64,000 bases of DNA from Catenulispora acidiphila DSM 44928 (GCF_000024025.1 NC_013131.1:2418001-2482000); one strand, 5' to 3'. Shown: positions 47,975 through 56,768, counted from the stretch's first letter. Notes: generated from the letters alone by a model not told the origin. Program-made: numbers and translations.

Positions 47975-48964
47975 CTACTTCGCCGCCCGCTCGCGGCGCG
48001 CCGCCTGCTTCGCCAGCAGGGCTTCGCGCTTCTCGCAGAAGCGGGTCGCCGCACCGTCGAGGCCGTCGAGGAAGGCCACGAGTTCCTCGCGGGCGATCTC
48101 GCCGTCGGCGCCGAGGTCGTCGCGCTCCAGGGCGCGGGTCTGGCGCAGGATGGGCATGACCACCTCGTCGTGGTGGATGCGGAGGTCGTAGATGCCGGCC
48201 TTGGCGATCATCACCGACTTGCGGCCGAAGTCCGCCAGGCCCGAGCCGGGCATCTGGAACTGCTGGACCACGTTCGCCACCGCGCGCATCGTCTGGTCCG
48301 GGTCCAGTTCGAAGGAGGCGTCGAGCAGGTTGCGGTAGAAGAGCATGTGCAGGTTCTCGTCCTGCGCGACGCGGGCGAGCAGGCGCTCGCAGTCCGGGTC
48401 GCCGGAGACCTTGCCGGTGTTGCGGTGCGCGATGCGGGTCGCGAGCTCCTGGAAGCTCACGTAGGCGATCGAGTGCACCGCGTCGTAGGTGTCCGGCTGG
48501 GCGTACCCGGTGGACATGTGGATCATGCGCTCGCGCTCCAGCGCCACCGGGTCGACGGCGCGGGTGGTCAGCAGGTAGTCGCGGATCGCGATGCCGTGCC
48601 GGCCCTCCTCGGCGGTCCAGCGGTGGACCCAGGTGCCCCAGGCGCCGTCCTGGCCGAACTGCACCGCGATCGCGCGGTGGTAGCTGGGCAGGTTGTCCTC
48701 GGTCATCAGGTTCAGGACGAGGCTGGTGCGCGCGATCTCCGGGATGCGGGACTGCTCCGGGCTCCAGGGCTTGCCGCCCAGGACGCCGTCGAAGTTCTCG
48801 CCCTCGCTCCACGGCACGTACTCGTGCGGGAACCATTCCTTGGCGCAGGACAGGTGCCGGTTCAGATTGGTCTCCACGACCTGCTCGAGTTCGGTGAGCA
48901 GGGCCGTCTCCGGCATCGCGTGTGTCGGGCGGGCGCCCTGCCTGGGCAGGTCGGTGACGGTCAT
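47975..48964 (-). CDS. desA: Acyl-ACP desaturase (ferritin-like diiron enzyme)
   Basis: Protein of 329 residues that introduces a double bond into acyl-ACP. The diiron ligands are visible as EEGRH and DENLH (two ExxH motifs about 85 residues apart) plus earlier Glu residues. The length matches mycobacterial DesA1/DesA2. AGGAG lies 9 bp before the ATG. Two tandem TTACG-type half-palindromes at 49031-49060 lie upstream. It is on the same strand as the downstream-reading FadD operon but separated from it by 181 bp and the repeats, so probably separately regulated. Confidence 0.93.
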   Translation of the reverse strand: MTVTDLPRQGARPTHAMPETALLTELEQVVETNLNRHLSCAKEWFPHEYVPWSEGENFDGVLGGKPWSPEQSRIPEIARTSLVLNLMTEDNLPSYHRAIAVQFGQDGAWGTWVHRWTAEEGRHGIAIRDYLLTTRAVDPVALERERMIHMSTGYAQPDTYDAVHSIAYVSFQELATRIAHRNTGKVSGDPDCERLLARVAQDENLHMLFYRNLLDASFELDPDQTMRAVANVVQQFQMPGSGLADFGRKSVMIAKAGIYDLRIHHDEVVMPILRQTRALERDDLGADGEIAREELVAFLDGLDGAATRFCEKREALLAKQAARRERAAK

Positions 48965-49030
48965 GGGGTCGGCTCCTACACGCTCAGGCCGGGAAGCGGG
49001 CCTTGGGGGACGGACCTACGCTCCCGAAAC

Positions 49031-49060
49031 TTACGGGTTCGTAGGTTACGTTAGCGTAAG
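49031..49060. promoter_or_regulatory. Two tandem 15-bp operator-like repeats before desaturase
   Basis: TTACGGGTTCGTAGG at 49031-49045 and TTACGTTAGCGTAAG at 49046-49060 are adjacent copies of TTACGnnnnCGTAnG. The second is a perfect 5-bp dyad (TTACG/CGTAA), the first is one base off. They lie 67-96 bp upstream of the desaturase start. A TetR-type fatty-acid regulator is a plausible ligand. Confidence 0.6.
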
Positions 49061-49145
49061 TCACCGTGTCGGCAAAGGTCCAGTGGTGAGAGCACCCGGA
49101 CTGTCAACTCATTTCCGCGCCGGAGGCCTTTTTGTGACCCAGATC

Positions 49146-50768
49146 TCACCCCGCGTGCCGGGCCGCCTCGGTGACCAGCTCTTTAGCCCAAGGGTAGTCG
49201 GGTTTGCCGCTCGGTGAGCGGCGGATATGCGACACCCGAACCACCAGCCGGGGCACCTTGTACCCGGACAGTCTGGCCCGGCAGAACTCCGCCAACTCGC
49301 CGTCGGTCGGCGCCCCGGCACCCTCCTCGCGCGGCTGGATGACGGCCGCCACGCGATGGCCGAACCGCACGTCGGGCGCCCCGGCGACGATCGCGTCGAA
49401 CACCCCCGGATGCGCCTTCAGCACCGCCTCGACCTCCTCGGGGAAGACCTTCTCCCCGCCGGTGTTGATGCACTGCGAGCCGCGCCCGAGCACCGAGACC
49501 GAGCCGTCCGCCTCCAGCGTCCCCATGTCGCCGAGCAGAACCCAGCGGCGCCCGTCGTGCTCGAAGAACGTCTCGGCGGTTTTCGCCGGGTCGTTGTAGT
49601 AACCCAGCGGAACGTTCCCGTGCTGCGCCACCCGGCCGACCCGGCCGTCGCCAGGCGTTGCCGGCCGCTGCTCCTCGTCGAGGAAGACCGTGGTCCGCTC
49701 GTTGACGGTGAAACGCATCCCCCCAGCCGGACCGCTGCCGGGCGCGGCGTCGCCGTTGAAACCGCTCTCCGTGGAGCCGAAGTTGTCGCGGATCATCACG
49801 TTCGGCATCTGCGTCTGCAACTGCTCGCGCACCGCCTCGGACAGGATCGCGCCGGCGGAGCTCAGTACGAACAAGCTGCTGACGTCGGTCCCGGCCAACG
49901 GTCCGGCCAGCGCCTCGGCCAGCGGACGGGCCATGGCGTCGCCGACCATGGAGATGACGTTCGCCTTCTCCTGCGCGACCGTGCGCAGCACCTCGTGCGC
50001 GTCGAACTTCCGGTTCAGGACCACCTTCTGGCCCATGTTGAAGCTGATGAACGTGGCGAGCTGGGCCGCGCCGTGCATGAGCGGCGCGACAGGGAACGTC
50101 GCCATCTGACCCGCTGCCGGGTCGATCCCGTCGGCGACCTCCGAGGGGTCCTTCATCGGCTCCCCATAGGGGCGCCCGCCTGCCATCCCCGCATAGAAGA
50201 TGTCCTCGTGGCGCCACATGACGCCCTTGGGCATCCCCGTGGTCCCGCCGGTATAGATGATGTAGAGGTCGTCAGCGGAGCGTTCGCCATGGGGGAGTAG
50301 TCCGTCGCGCTCCTCCGACTGCCCACGGACTGCGTCCTCATAAGTAGCAGAAGGCAGATCCGCTATAGAGCCGCCGACGGAGACGATCGTCTTGAGCTTC
50401 GGCGCGTCGTCGCTGATCTCGCGCACCCGATCGCCGAACTCCACGTCCACTACTGATGCGACCAGATCCGCGTCCTTATAGAGGTAACGGAGTTCGTCGG
50501 CTACATAGCGGTAGTTGATGTTCACCGGTACTGCGCGGATCTTCAAGCACGCCAGTACCGCGACCACGTACTCCGACCCGTTGTACATGTGCATCCCGAC
50601 GTGGTCCCGCACTCCCACTCCGCGCGCCAGCAGGAAGTGCGCCAGACGGTTCGCCTCACGGTCCAGTTCCCTATACGTCCATCGCCTGGCGCCGAAAACG
50701 ACCAGAGCCTCCTTCTCGGGGATCTTGTCGACGACGCTCTCGAACAGGTCCGCGAGGTTGAACTGCAT
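49146..50768 (-). CDS. Acyl-CoA synthetase, FadD17/FadD19-like
   Basis: Protein of 540 residues that activates a carboxylate to its CoA ester through an adenylate. The P-loop YTGGTTGMPKGVMWRHED (about 172-189), GSTESGF, the VLLGD segment and the C-terminal catalytic Lys context SPSGKPDYPW are present. The whole sequence closely resembles mycobacterial FadD19/FadD17, steroid side-chain CoA ligases. It is third in an operon after two acyl-CoA dehydrogenases (9-bp gap), the same order as fadE26-fadE27-fadD17. AAGGAC lies 6 bp before the ATG. Steroid substrate is inferred. Confidence 0.9.
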   Translation of the reverse strand: MQFNLADLFESVVDKIPEKEALVVFGARRWTYRELDREANRLAHFLLARGVGVRDHVGMHMYNGSEYVVAVLACLKIRAVPVNINYRYVADELRYLYKDADLVASVVDVEFGDRVREISDDAPKLKTIVSVGGSIADLPSATYEDAVRGQSEERDGLLPHGERSADDLYIIYTGGTTGMPKGVMWRHEDIFYAGMAGGRPYGEPMKDPSEVADGIDPAAGQMATFPVAPLMHGAAQLATFISFNMGQKVVLNRKFDAHEVLRTVAQEKANVISMVGDAMARPLAEALAGPLAGTDVSSLFVLSSAGAILSEAVREQLQTQMPNVMIRDNFGSTESGFNGDAAPGSGPAGGMRFTVNERTTVFLDEEQRPATPGDGRVGRVAQHGNVPLGYYNDPAKTAETFFEHDGRRWVLLGDMGTLEADGSVSVLGRGSQCINTGGEKVFPEEVEAVLKAHPGVFDAIVAGAPDVRFGHRVAAVIQPREEGAGAPTDGELAEFCRARLSGYKVPRLVVRVSHIRRSPSGKPDYPWAKELVTEAARHAG

Positions 50769-50777
50769 GAGAAGTCC

Positions 50778-51905
50778 TTACTCTGCCAGGTGTGCGCCGA
50801 TGCGGAGGAGCTGCCGGGTGGCGGTGCCGAGGGTCTGCTCGATCTGCTGTCCCCGGACGAAGTAGCGGTGCAGCGGGTAGTCGGTGTCCACGCCGATGCC
50901 GCCGTGCAGATGCTGCGCGGCGTGCAGGACGCGCGATCCTGCGTCCCCCGCGTGGAACTTCGCTATAGCGACGTCCGCGGAGATCTCCGCAGAGGACGCG
51001 GAGTGCCCGCCGCGCGCGGCGTCGTCCATCAGCCAGGCGGCGTGCAGCACGCACAGGCGCAGCGCCTCGGCACTGATGAAGGCGTCGGCGGCGCGCTGAG
51101 CCACAGCCTGGAAGGAGGCGATCGGCTCGCCGAACTGCTTGCGCGTACTGGTGTAGCGCGCGGTCATGGCGACCGCTTCGGTGCACACGCCGGACGCCTC
51201 GGCGGCGTAGGCGACAGTGCCGAGGTCGCGGAGCCAGTCCAGCGCTTCGGTTCCGCGCGCGAGCAGCGCTGACTCCGGCACGCTCACCGCGTCCAGTTCG
51301 AGGTCTGCATAGGGCTGCCGCCCCGTGGTGAGCAGCGACGTCACCTTGAGTGCCGAGCGCGGGACAACGAACAGCGCCGGCACGTCGTCCAGGGCAGCGG
51401 GGATCAGAATGGCGTCGGCGAGGTCGCCGTACGGAACCATGATCTTGGCGCCGTCCAGGACGAAGGTCTTGCTGCCTGCCTCGCCGTGGCGCGCCGTCGT
51501 GATCAGGGAGTCCGGCTCGCCAGGCTCCTCCAACGCGGCGGTGACCAGCTTGGAGCCAGAGGCCACCGCGTCGAGCAAGTCCGCGTGGCCGCCGAAACGC
51601 GCCAAAGGCAAGGCGCCGAGCGCGATCGCCGCGACCATCGGGACGTACGCCGTGTGCTTCCCCACCGCCTCGGCGAGCAGCGCCAGACCCATGATGCCCA
51701 GGTCGCCGTCGTCGGGGAGCAGCGCCGAGACGGCTCCGGCGGCGGCCAGCGCGCGCCAGGCCTGGGCGTCGTGCACGGACCCGAGACCGCTGCCGCGCGC
51801 CTCCTTCTCCAGCTCGGCCAGACGCTCGTTGCCGCAGTGGTCGGCGAGGATCTGGTCGACGAGGTCGACCAGCGCCCGCTGATCCTCGGTCAGCTCGAAA
51901 TCCAT
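50778..51905 (-). CDS. fadE27: Acyl-CoA dehydrogenase, FadE27-like subunit
   Basis: Protein of 375 residues with acyl-CoA dehydrogenase N-terminal, middle and C-terminal domains; RYTSTRKQFGEPIASFQAV and LHGGIGVDTDYPLHRYF are clear. The usual catalytic Glu region is not obvious, as in the beta subunits of the alpha2beta2 steroid acyl-CoA dehydrogenases (ChsE5 = FadE27). The start lies 9 bp after the upstream FadE26-like stop, with AGGAG 6 bp ahead, so the pair is likely made in equal amounts. Confidence 0.88.
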   Translation of the reverse strand: MDFELTEDQRALVDLVDQILADHCGNERLAELEKEARGSGLGSVHDAQAWRALAAAGAVSALLPDDGDLGIMGLALLAEAVGKHTAYVPMVAAIALGALPLARFGGHADLLDAVASGSKLVTAALEEPGEPDSLITTARHGEAGSKTFVLDGAKIMVPYGDLADAILIPAALDDVPALFVVPRSALKVTSLLTTGRQPYADLELDAVSVPESALLARGTEALDWLRDLGTVAYAAEASGVCTEAVAMTARYTSTRKQFGEPIASFQAVAQRAADAFISAEALRLCVLHAAWLMDDAARGGHSASSAEISADVAIAKFHAGDAGSRVLHAAQHLHGGIGVDTDYPLHRYFVRGQQIEQTLGTATRQLLRIGAHLAE

Positions 51906-51914
51906 GGCGGGCTC

Positions 51915-53105
51915 CTAGTGGCGGGGGATGCGGGGCATGTTGAGCCCGAACAAGGCGATCAGGTCGCGCTGGATCTCGTTGGTGCCGCCGCCGAAGGTGA
52001 GGATCAGCACTCCGCGATAGGCGCGCTCGACCCGCCCCGCGAGCAGGGAGCCGGGGGAGTCCTTCTTCAGCGCGCCGGCCGCGCCGAGCACTTCCAGCAG
52101 CAGGCCGTACGCCTCGCAGTACAGCTCGGTGCCCCAGACCTTGGTGGCCGAGGCGTCGGCGACGTCGAGCTCGGCGGAGGCGGCGACCTTCCAGTTGAAC
52201 AGCCGCAGCGCGGCGAGCTTGGCCTGGATGCGCGCCAGGTGGACGCGGACCCACTCGCGGTCGATGACCCGCGAGCCGTCGGCCAGCTTGGTCTGCCGGG
52301 CCCACTCGACGACCTCGATGAACGGCCGCTCCAGCGATCCGGACGAGCACAGCGCGACCCGCTCGTGGTTGAGCTGCGTGGTGATCACGCGCCACCCCTC
52401 GCCGGGCTCGCCGATGACGTTCTCAGCCGGCACGCGCAGGTCGGTGTAGTAGGTGGCGTAGGTGGAGGCCTCGCCGATGGTGTGGATCGGGGTGTAGGTG
52501 AAGCCCGGATCCGAGGTCGGCACCATCAGGATCGAGATGCCCTTGTGCTTCTTGCCGGTCCGCGCCGGCGCCTCGGGGTCGGTCCGGCACGCCAGCCAGA
52601 CGTAGTCGGCGTGGTCGGACAGCGAGGTGAAGATCTTCTGACCGTTGACCAGGTAGTGCTCGCCGTCGGGCTCGAGCACCGCGCGCGTCTTCAGACTCGC
52701 CAGGTCGGTCCCGGAATCCGGCTCGGAGTAGCCGATGGCGAACATGCACTCCCCGGCCAGGATCCGCGGCAGGATCTCCGTCTTCTGCTTGTCGGTGCCG
52801 AACCGCATGATGGCCGGCCCGACGGCGTTGATGGTCAGGAACGGCACCGGAGCCCCGGCCCGCTGCGCCTCGTCGAAGAACACGAACTGTTCGACAGGCG
52901 TGAACCCCAGTCCGCCGTACTCCTCGGGCCACCCGACGCCCAGCCAGCCGTCGCGCCCCATCTGCCGCACCGCCTCACGGCTGCGCGGCCCGCCGAACTC
53001 GCCGGTGGACATCTCCTCGGCGACCTCAGGGGTGACCAGTTCGGTGAAGTAGGCGCGGAGAGTGTCACGCAGCTGCGCCTGCGCCTCGGTGTACGCGATC
53101 CGCAT
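51915..53105 (-). CDS. fadE26: Acyl-CoA dehydrogenase, FadE26-like subunit
   Basis: Protein of 396 residues. GYSEPDSGTDLASLKTRA binds FAD/substrate, LNHERVAL holds the probable catalytic Glu, and the C-terminus keeps GGGTNEIQRDLIALFGL. It pairs with the next gene as the alpha subunit of a FadE26-FadE27-type heterotetramer acting on steroid side-chain CoA esters (family knowledge). No Shine-Dalgarno is evident; an exact KstR-like box lies 9 bp upstream of the ATG, so the mRNA may be leaderless. Confidence 0.9.
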   Translation of the reverse strand: MRIAYTEAQAQLRDTLRAYFTELVTPEVAEEMSTGEFGGPRSREAVRQMGRDGWLGVGWPEEYGGLGFTPVEQFVFFDEAQRAGAPVPFLTINAVGPAIMRFGTDKQKTEILPRILAGECMFAIGYSEPDSGTDLASLKTRAVLEPDGEHYLVNGQKIFTSLSDHADYVWLACRTDPEAPARTGKKHKGISILMVPTSDPGFTYTPIHTIGEASTYATYYTDLRVPAENVIGEPGEGWRVITTQLNHERVALCSSGSLERPFIEVVEWARQTKLADGSRVIDREWVRVHLARIQAKLAALRLFNWKVAASAELDVADASATKVWGTELYCEAYGLLLEVLGAAGALKKDSPGSLLAGRVERAYRGVLILTFGGGTNEIQRDLIALFGLNMPRIPRH

Positions 53106-53114
53106 GAGGTGAAT

Positions 53115-53128
53115 TAGAACGTGTTACA
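53115..53128. promoter_or_regulatory. KstR-like box, exact consensus
   Basis: TAGAACGTGTTACA matches all fixed positions of TnnAACnnGTTnnA and lies 9 bp upstream of the FadE26-like start. The divergent DUF5336-like gene starts 152 bp away. Confidence 0.75.
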
Positions 53129-53280
53129 CCTGCGATGGCAAGAGTTTCTGATGGATCATCAGATCCATCCGCCGGGTCGCCCGAACGGGTTCGACGACGC
53201 GCGGCCGCACGGCGGGACTGGTCGGCTGAGGACTCGGAGGACATGGCGGACAGGACCGCCGACCTGGGAACGGAGCGCCG

Positions 53281-54210
53281 ATGAGCAGCGGAGCCAACGG
53301 GGATTCGGCGCCGGGGACGCCGGGGCGCGGGCCGGAGCAGCCGCAGCCGCAGCCAGGACGGAATCAGCCGCCGGAGACGCCGCCGGGAGCGCTGCCGCAG
53401 CAGTCGGCCGCGGGTCAGCCGATGAGCGAGCCGCAGCCTCAACCGCAAGCTCAGCCGCCGAGTCAGATGCCGAGTCAGATGCCGCAGCCACCGCATCAGC
53501 CTGCCGGCCAGCCGCAGCCGGCGAGTCAGCCTCAACCGCAAGCTCAGCCGCCGAGCCAGACGCCGCAGCCACCGCATCAGCCTGCCGGCCAGCCGCAGCC
53601 GCAGCCGCAACCGCCGAGTCAGATGCCGCAACCCGCAGGTCAGCCGCAGCCGCAACCGCAACCGCAACCAGCGAGCCAGCCATCGCCGCAGTATCAGCCT
53701 CCCGCAGCAGCGAGCCCGCAGCACCCCCACCAACCCCCGCCCCATCAGGGCCCGCCGTCACCCCCGCCGCCGCACTACGACCCCACGCTGCACCCGCATC
53801 CCCTCCACCCGCCGCCGCCCGTGGCCGTCACCGTCCCGCTCGGCAAGATGCTCTACCTCTGCGTGGCGGCGCTGGGGGTGATCAACCTGTTCCTCGGCTA
53901 CGTCAGCGCCGGGGATGGCGACTCCATGAACCTCTACAAGGTCGGCGTCGCGATCTACACCCTCGCGCCGACCATGTTCTTCCTCGCCGGGCTGGTCGCG
54001 GTGCGGGGGTTCCTGCCGCGGGAGCGGGCGCCGGGGGCGTTGCCGGCCATGATCAGCTCGGCGATCTTCGTCACCCTGGTGCTCTCCGCGATCAGCTCCG
54101 ACGGTGCCGGCGACCTGCAGACGCTCTTTCTCGTCTTCGGTGCGGTGCAGTTCGTGATCGCGTGGTTGGCGTACCTGTTCGACTCCGGGGTGATCGCCGC
54201 GCGGCGGTAG
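53281..54210 (+). CDS. Pro/Gln-rich four-helix membrane protein (DUF5336-like)
   Basis: Protein of 309 residues. The N-terminal half (1-180) is low-complexity Pro/Gln/Ser with repeated SQMPQPPHQPAGQPQP units, and the DNA shows a matching internal duplication (53437-53520 and 53530-53601). The C-terminal half holds four hydrophobic helices (about 185-305). The layout resembles the mycobacterial 34-kDa antigen family (Rv0954, DUF5336), implicated in cell-division-site or envelope functions. Cellular role here unknown. It is divergent from the FadE26-like operon. Confidence 0.72.
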   Translation: MSSGANGDSAPGTPGRGPEQPQPQPGRNQPPETPPGALPQQSAAGQPMSEPQPQPQAQPPSQMPSQMPQPPHQPAGQPQPASQPQPQAQPPSQTPQPPHQPAGQPQPQPQPPSQMPQPAGQPQPQPQPQPASQPSPQYQPPAAASPQHPHQPPPHQGPPSPPPPHYDPTLHPHPLHPPPPVAVTVPLGKMLYLCVAALGVINLFLGYVSAGDGDSMNLYKVGVAIYTLAPTMFFLAGLVAVRGFLPRERAPGALPAMISSAIFVTLVLSAISSDGAGDLQTLFLVFGAVQFVIAWLAYLFDSGVIAARR

Positions 54211-54211
54211 G

Positions 54212-54667
54212 TCACATCTTCGAGTGGTCCCAGGACGCAGTCCGCTTGGCGCGCACTCGGACCACCACGCGCTTGTGCGCCTGCTGCTCGACGAAGGGCC
54301 GCATCGCCTCGGGGTCGGCGCCGAAGACCTCGGGATAGCGGGCCGTGAGGGCCATGCCGAAGGACAGGATCTGGTCGTAGTCCTCGATCAGCTCCACGTC
54401 GCCGTAGACAGTGACGCCGCGCAGCTCGTCGTAGGCGATGCCGTCCTCGACCAGGCATGTGATGCGCGGGTCGCGGCGCAGGTTGACCGTCTTCTGGGAC
54501 TTGCCGTACGTCCAGAACGCCAGGTCGCCGTCCAGCTGCGCGTAGTACATGGTCACCAGGTGCGGCGTGCCGTCGGCGTTCGCCGAGGCGACCTGGAGCT
54601 TGCGCCCCGCCGCGAAAAAGGTTTCGATCTCTTCATCGGACATCCGGATGCGGTCCCGCTGGCTCAT
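54212..54667 (-). CDS. Pyridoxamine 5'-phosphate oxidase-like (split beta-barrel) protein
   Basis: Protein of 151 residues with the FMN/F420-binding split barrel: MSDEEIETFFAAGRKLQVA, DGTPHLVTMYYAQLDGDLAFWTYG, and SQKTVNLRRDPRITCLVEDG. In actinobacteria such proteins are often F420-dependent reductases; the cofactor is not decided here. It starts 9 bp from a KstR-like box shared with the divergent MpaB-type gene, and its 3' end abuts the DUF5336-like gene tail to tail (1 bp). Confidence 0.88.
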   Translation of the reverse strand: MSQRDRIRMSDEEIETFFAAGRKLQVASANADGTPHLVTMYYAQLDGDLAFWTYGKSQKTVNLRRDPRITCLVEDGIAYDELRGVTVYGDVELIEDYDQILSFGMALTARYPEVFGADPEAMRPFVEQQAHKRVVVRVRAKRTASWDHSKM

Positions 54668-54676
54668 GGCGAAAAG

Positions 54677-54690
54677 TAGAACAGGTTTCG
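54677..54690. promoter_or_regulatory. KstR-like box (one mismatch)
   Basis: TAGAACAGGTTTCG fits TnnAACnnGTTnnA except for the last base. It sits in the 27-bp divergent region between the PPOX and MpaB-type genes, 4 bp before the latter's ATG. Confidence 0.5.
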
Positions 54691-54694
54691 ATTG

Positions 54695-55663
54695 ATGACG
54701 GCAAGGCTCACCGCCTTCTCCGGCCCGGCGCGCGGGCTGAAGGCTTACATCCGGCACGAGCTGAACACCAGCGTCCACGGCTCCGGCGGTCTGCGTCTCA
54801 AAGAGCGCTACGCCGAGCCGCCCGGGGACCCCGGCCTGTTCGGACCCGGCGCCGTGACCTGGCGCGTGCACTCCGACGCCCCGGGCATGCTCATGGGCGG
54901 CTTCGCCTCGCTGATGCTCCAGGCGCTGCACCCGCTGGCGATGGCCGGCGTCGATCAGCACTCCGACTTCCGCACCGACCCGCTGACCCGGCTCAACCGC
55001 ACCGCCGCCTACGTCCTGTCGACGACCTTCGGCTCCAAGGACGTCGCCGAGGCAGCCGTCGCGCACGTCCGCGACCGCGTCCACCCCCACATCAAGGGCA
55101 CGGCGCCCGACGGCCGCACCTACAGCGCCGAGGACCCGCACCTGCTGACCTGGGTCCACGTCGCCGAGGTCCGCTGCTTCCTGGCCGGCTATGAACGCTT
55201 CGGCGCCCCGCCGCTGACCCCCGCCGAACGCGACCAGTACTACCGCGAGGTGGCGGTCCCGGCGCGGATGCTCGGCGCGCGGGACGTGCCGGAGTCGGCG
55301 GCCGAGGTGGCGCAGTACTTCCACGACATACGTCCCGAACTGCAAGCCACCGAAGCCGCGATCGAGGGCATCCACTTCATCCGAGGCTTCGGCGCCAACC
55401 CGCGCGAGCGCGCGGCGGTCCGGGTCCTGATGAACGGCGCCTCAGCGCTGCTGCCGGACTGGGCCCGGGAGCCGCTGCAGCTCGGCCGCCCCGATGCCGT
55501 CCGGCTGCTGATCGACCGGCCGCTGGCGCAGGCCGCGGGGCGCGCGCTGCGCTGGGCGTTGGAGCCCTCGGAGGTCGTCGGAACCGCCTACGCGCGCATG
55601 GGTCTGACGCCGCCTCCGCAGCACCGCGACTGGAGGACGGCGCCGGGGTCGTCGCACGGCTAG
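54695..55663 (+). CDS. DUF2236/MpaB-type oxygenase family protein
   Basis: Protein of 322 residues of the family that includes rubber oxygenase Lcp and fungal MpaB; these bind a b-type heme and cleave carbon-carbon double bonds or have unknown roles. Visible are a GPGAVTWRVHSDA segment, the LQALHPLAMAGVDQHSDF core with His residues, and THVHVAEVRCFLAGYERFG-like middle helices (WVHVAEVRCFL). ATG 54695 chosen; a TTG lies just upstream. No Shine-Dalgarno; the operator-like box touches the start, so it is probably leaderless. Context suggests a role in steroid or terpenoid breakdown (inference). Confidence 0.87.
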   Translation: MTARLTAFSGPARGLKAYIRHELNTSVHGSGGLRLKERYAEPPGDPGLFGPGAVTWRVHSDAPGMLMGGFASLMLQALHPLAMAGVDQHSDFRTDPLTRLNRTAAYVLSTTFGSKDVAEAAVAHVRDRVHPHIKGTAPDGRTYSAEDPHLLTWVHVAEVRCFLAGYERFGAPPLTPAERDQYYREVAVPARMLGARDVPESAAEVAQYFHDIRPELQATEAAIEGIHFIRGFGANPRERAAVRVLMNGASALLPDWAREPLQLGRPDAVRLLIDRPLAQAAGRALRWALEPSEVVGTAYARMGLTPPPQHRDWRTAPGSSHG

Positions 55664-55712
55664 CCAGCCCGGCGCCGCCCCACGCCCCGGTCAGCCCTCC
55701 CACTCAGCACCG

Positions 55713-56714
55713 CTACTCAGCCGCCAAAACCCGCGGCAGCCCACACGCCGCCGCCACTCCCACCTCGAAGTGCGTCAGCTCGTCGACCCGGTCCCCGGAA
55801 AACCGCGCCACCAGCATCCCGACGCAGTGCAGCCGGCCGCTGAGCCGGTCCCGCGCGTACTCGCCCCACGCCGGCTGCCCGTTGGCGCGCGTCGGCACCA
55901 GGTGGCAGATCGCCCGCCGGTGCTCCTTGACCGCGACGAAGAACCGGCGCACGTCGTGGAGCCCGCGGTACTCGAAGGACATCGGAGGCATCCGGATCCA
56001 GACGTCGTCGGTCATCATCGCCAGCAGCGCGTCGACGTCGTGCGAGGTGAACGCCGCGACGAACCGCTCGGTCAGCGACCGCTCCTCCGCGCTGCCCGGC
56101 ACCGGTCCCGGACGCTCCGGTCCCCGCGTCGTCGCGTCCAGGGTCGCCCGCGCGCGCTTCAACGCGCTCGTCACCGCGCTCTCGCTCAGCCCCAGCAGGT
56201 CGGCCGCCTCGGCAGCGCGGTACCCGAGCACGTCCCGCAGCAGCAACACCGCACGCTGATTCGGCGGCAGCAGCTGCAACGCGGTCAGGAACGCCAGCGA
56301 GATCGCCTCGGCCGACTCGTACTTCGCCTCCGGTCCCGGCTCCTCATCCGGCAGCCGGTCGATCAGCAGATCCGGGTACGGCTGGAGCCACAGCACCTCG
56401 CTGTGCACCGAGGGCTCGGGGTACTCCTGGAACAGCGCCGTGGACACCGGCCGCCGTGTCGCCGAACGCAGCATGTTCAGACACCGGTTCGTGGTGATGC
56501 GGTGCAGCCAGGTCCGCAGCGAGGCCCGCTCCTCGAAGCCGGCCAGCCCGAGCCAGGCCGCCAGCAGCACCTCCTGGAGCGTGTCCTCGGCGTCCTGGTA
56601 GGAACCCAGCATCCGGTAGCAGAGCAGATGCAGCTCGCCCCGGTAGGGCTCGACCAGTTCGGCGAAGGCCTCCCGGTCTCCGGACCGGGCGCGGTGCAGC
56701 AGATCGGCTGACAT
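55713..56714 (-). CDS. ECF sigma factor with SnoaL-like C-terminal domain (SigG/SigJ type)
   Basis: Protein of 333 residues. Region 2 (DREAFAELVEPYRGELHLLCYRML and YQDAEDTLQEVLLAAW), region 4 (LPPNQRAVLLLRDVLGYRAAEAADLLGLSESAV) and a C-terminal SnoaL/NTF2-like domain (about 215-333) replacing an anti-sigma factor. The frame extends upstream, but the ATG at 56714 begins homology. Divergent from the SDR gene across a mirror-symmetric region (56769-56851), which suggests that both are read by the same sigma factor, perhaps this one. Confidence 0.9.
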   Translation of the reverse strand: MSADLLHRARSGDREAFAELVEPYRGELHLLCYRMLGSYQDAEDTLQEVLLAAWLGLAGFEERASLRTWLHRITTNRCLNMLRSATRRPVSTALFQEYPEPSVHSEVLWLQPYPDLLIDRLPDEEPGPEAKYESAEAISLAFLTALQLLPPNQRAVLLLRDVLGYRAAEAADLLGLSESAVTSALKRARATLDATTRGPERPGPVPGSAEERSLTERFVAAFTSHDVDALLAMMTDDVWIRMPPMSFEYRGLHDVRRFFVAVKEHRRAICHLVPTRANGQPAWGEYARDRLSGRLHCVGMLVARFSGDRVDELTHFEVGVAAACGLPRVLAAE

Positions 56715-56768
56715 CTCCACGCTCCTCACCGCCTTTCCTTGTGCTTGTGCGTCCCCGTCGGCTCGCTT

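Noticed and set aside
53281-54210. Mobile element or phage tail origin for the Pro/Gln repeats
   Set aside because: The repeat-rich segment is continuous with four membrane helices typical of an envelope protein; no transposase, integrase or target-site repeats are seen.
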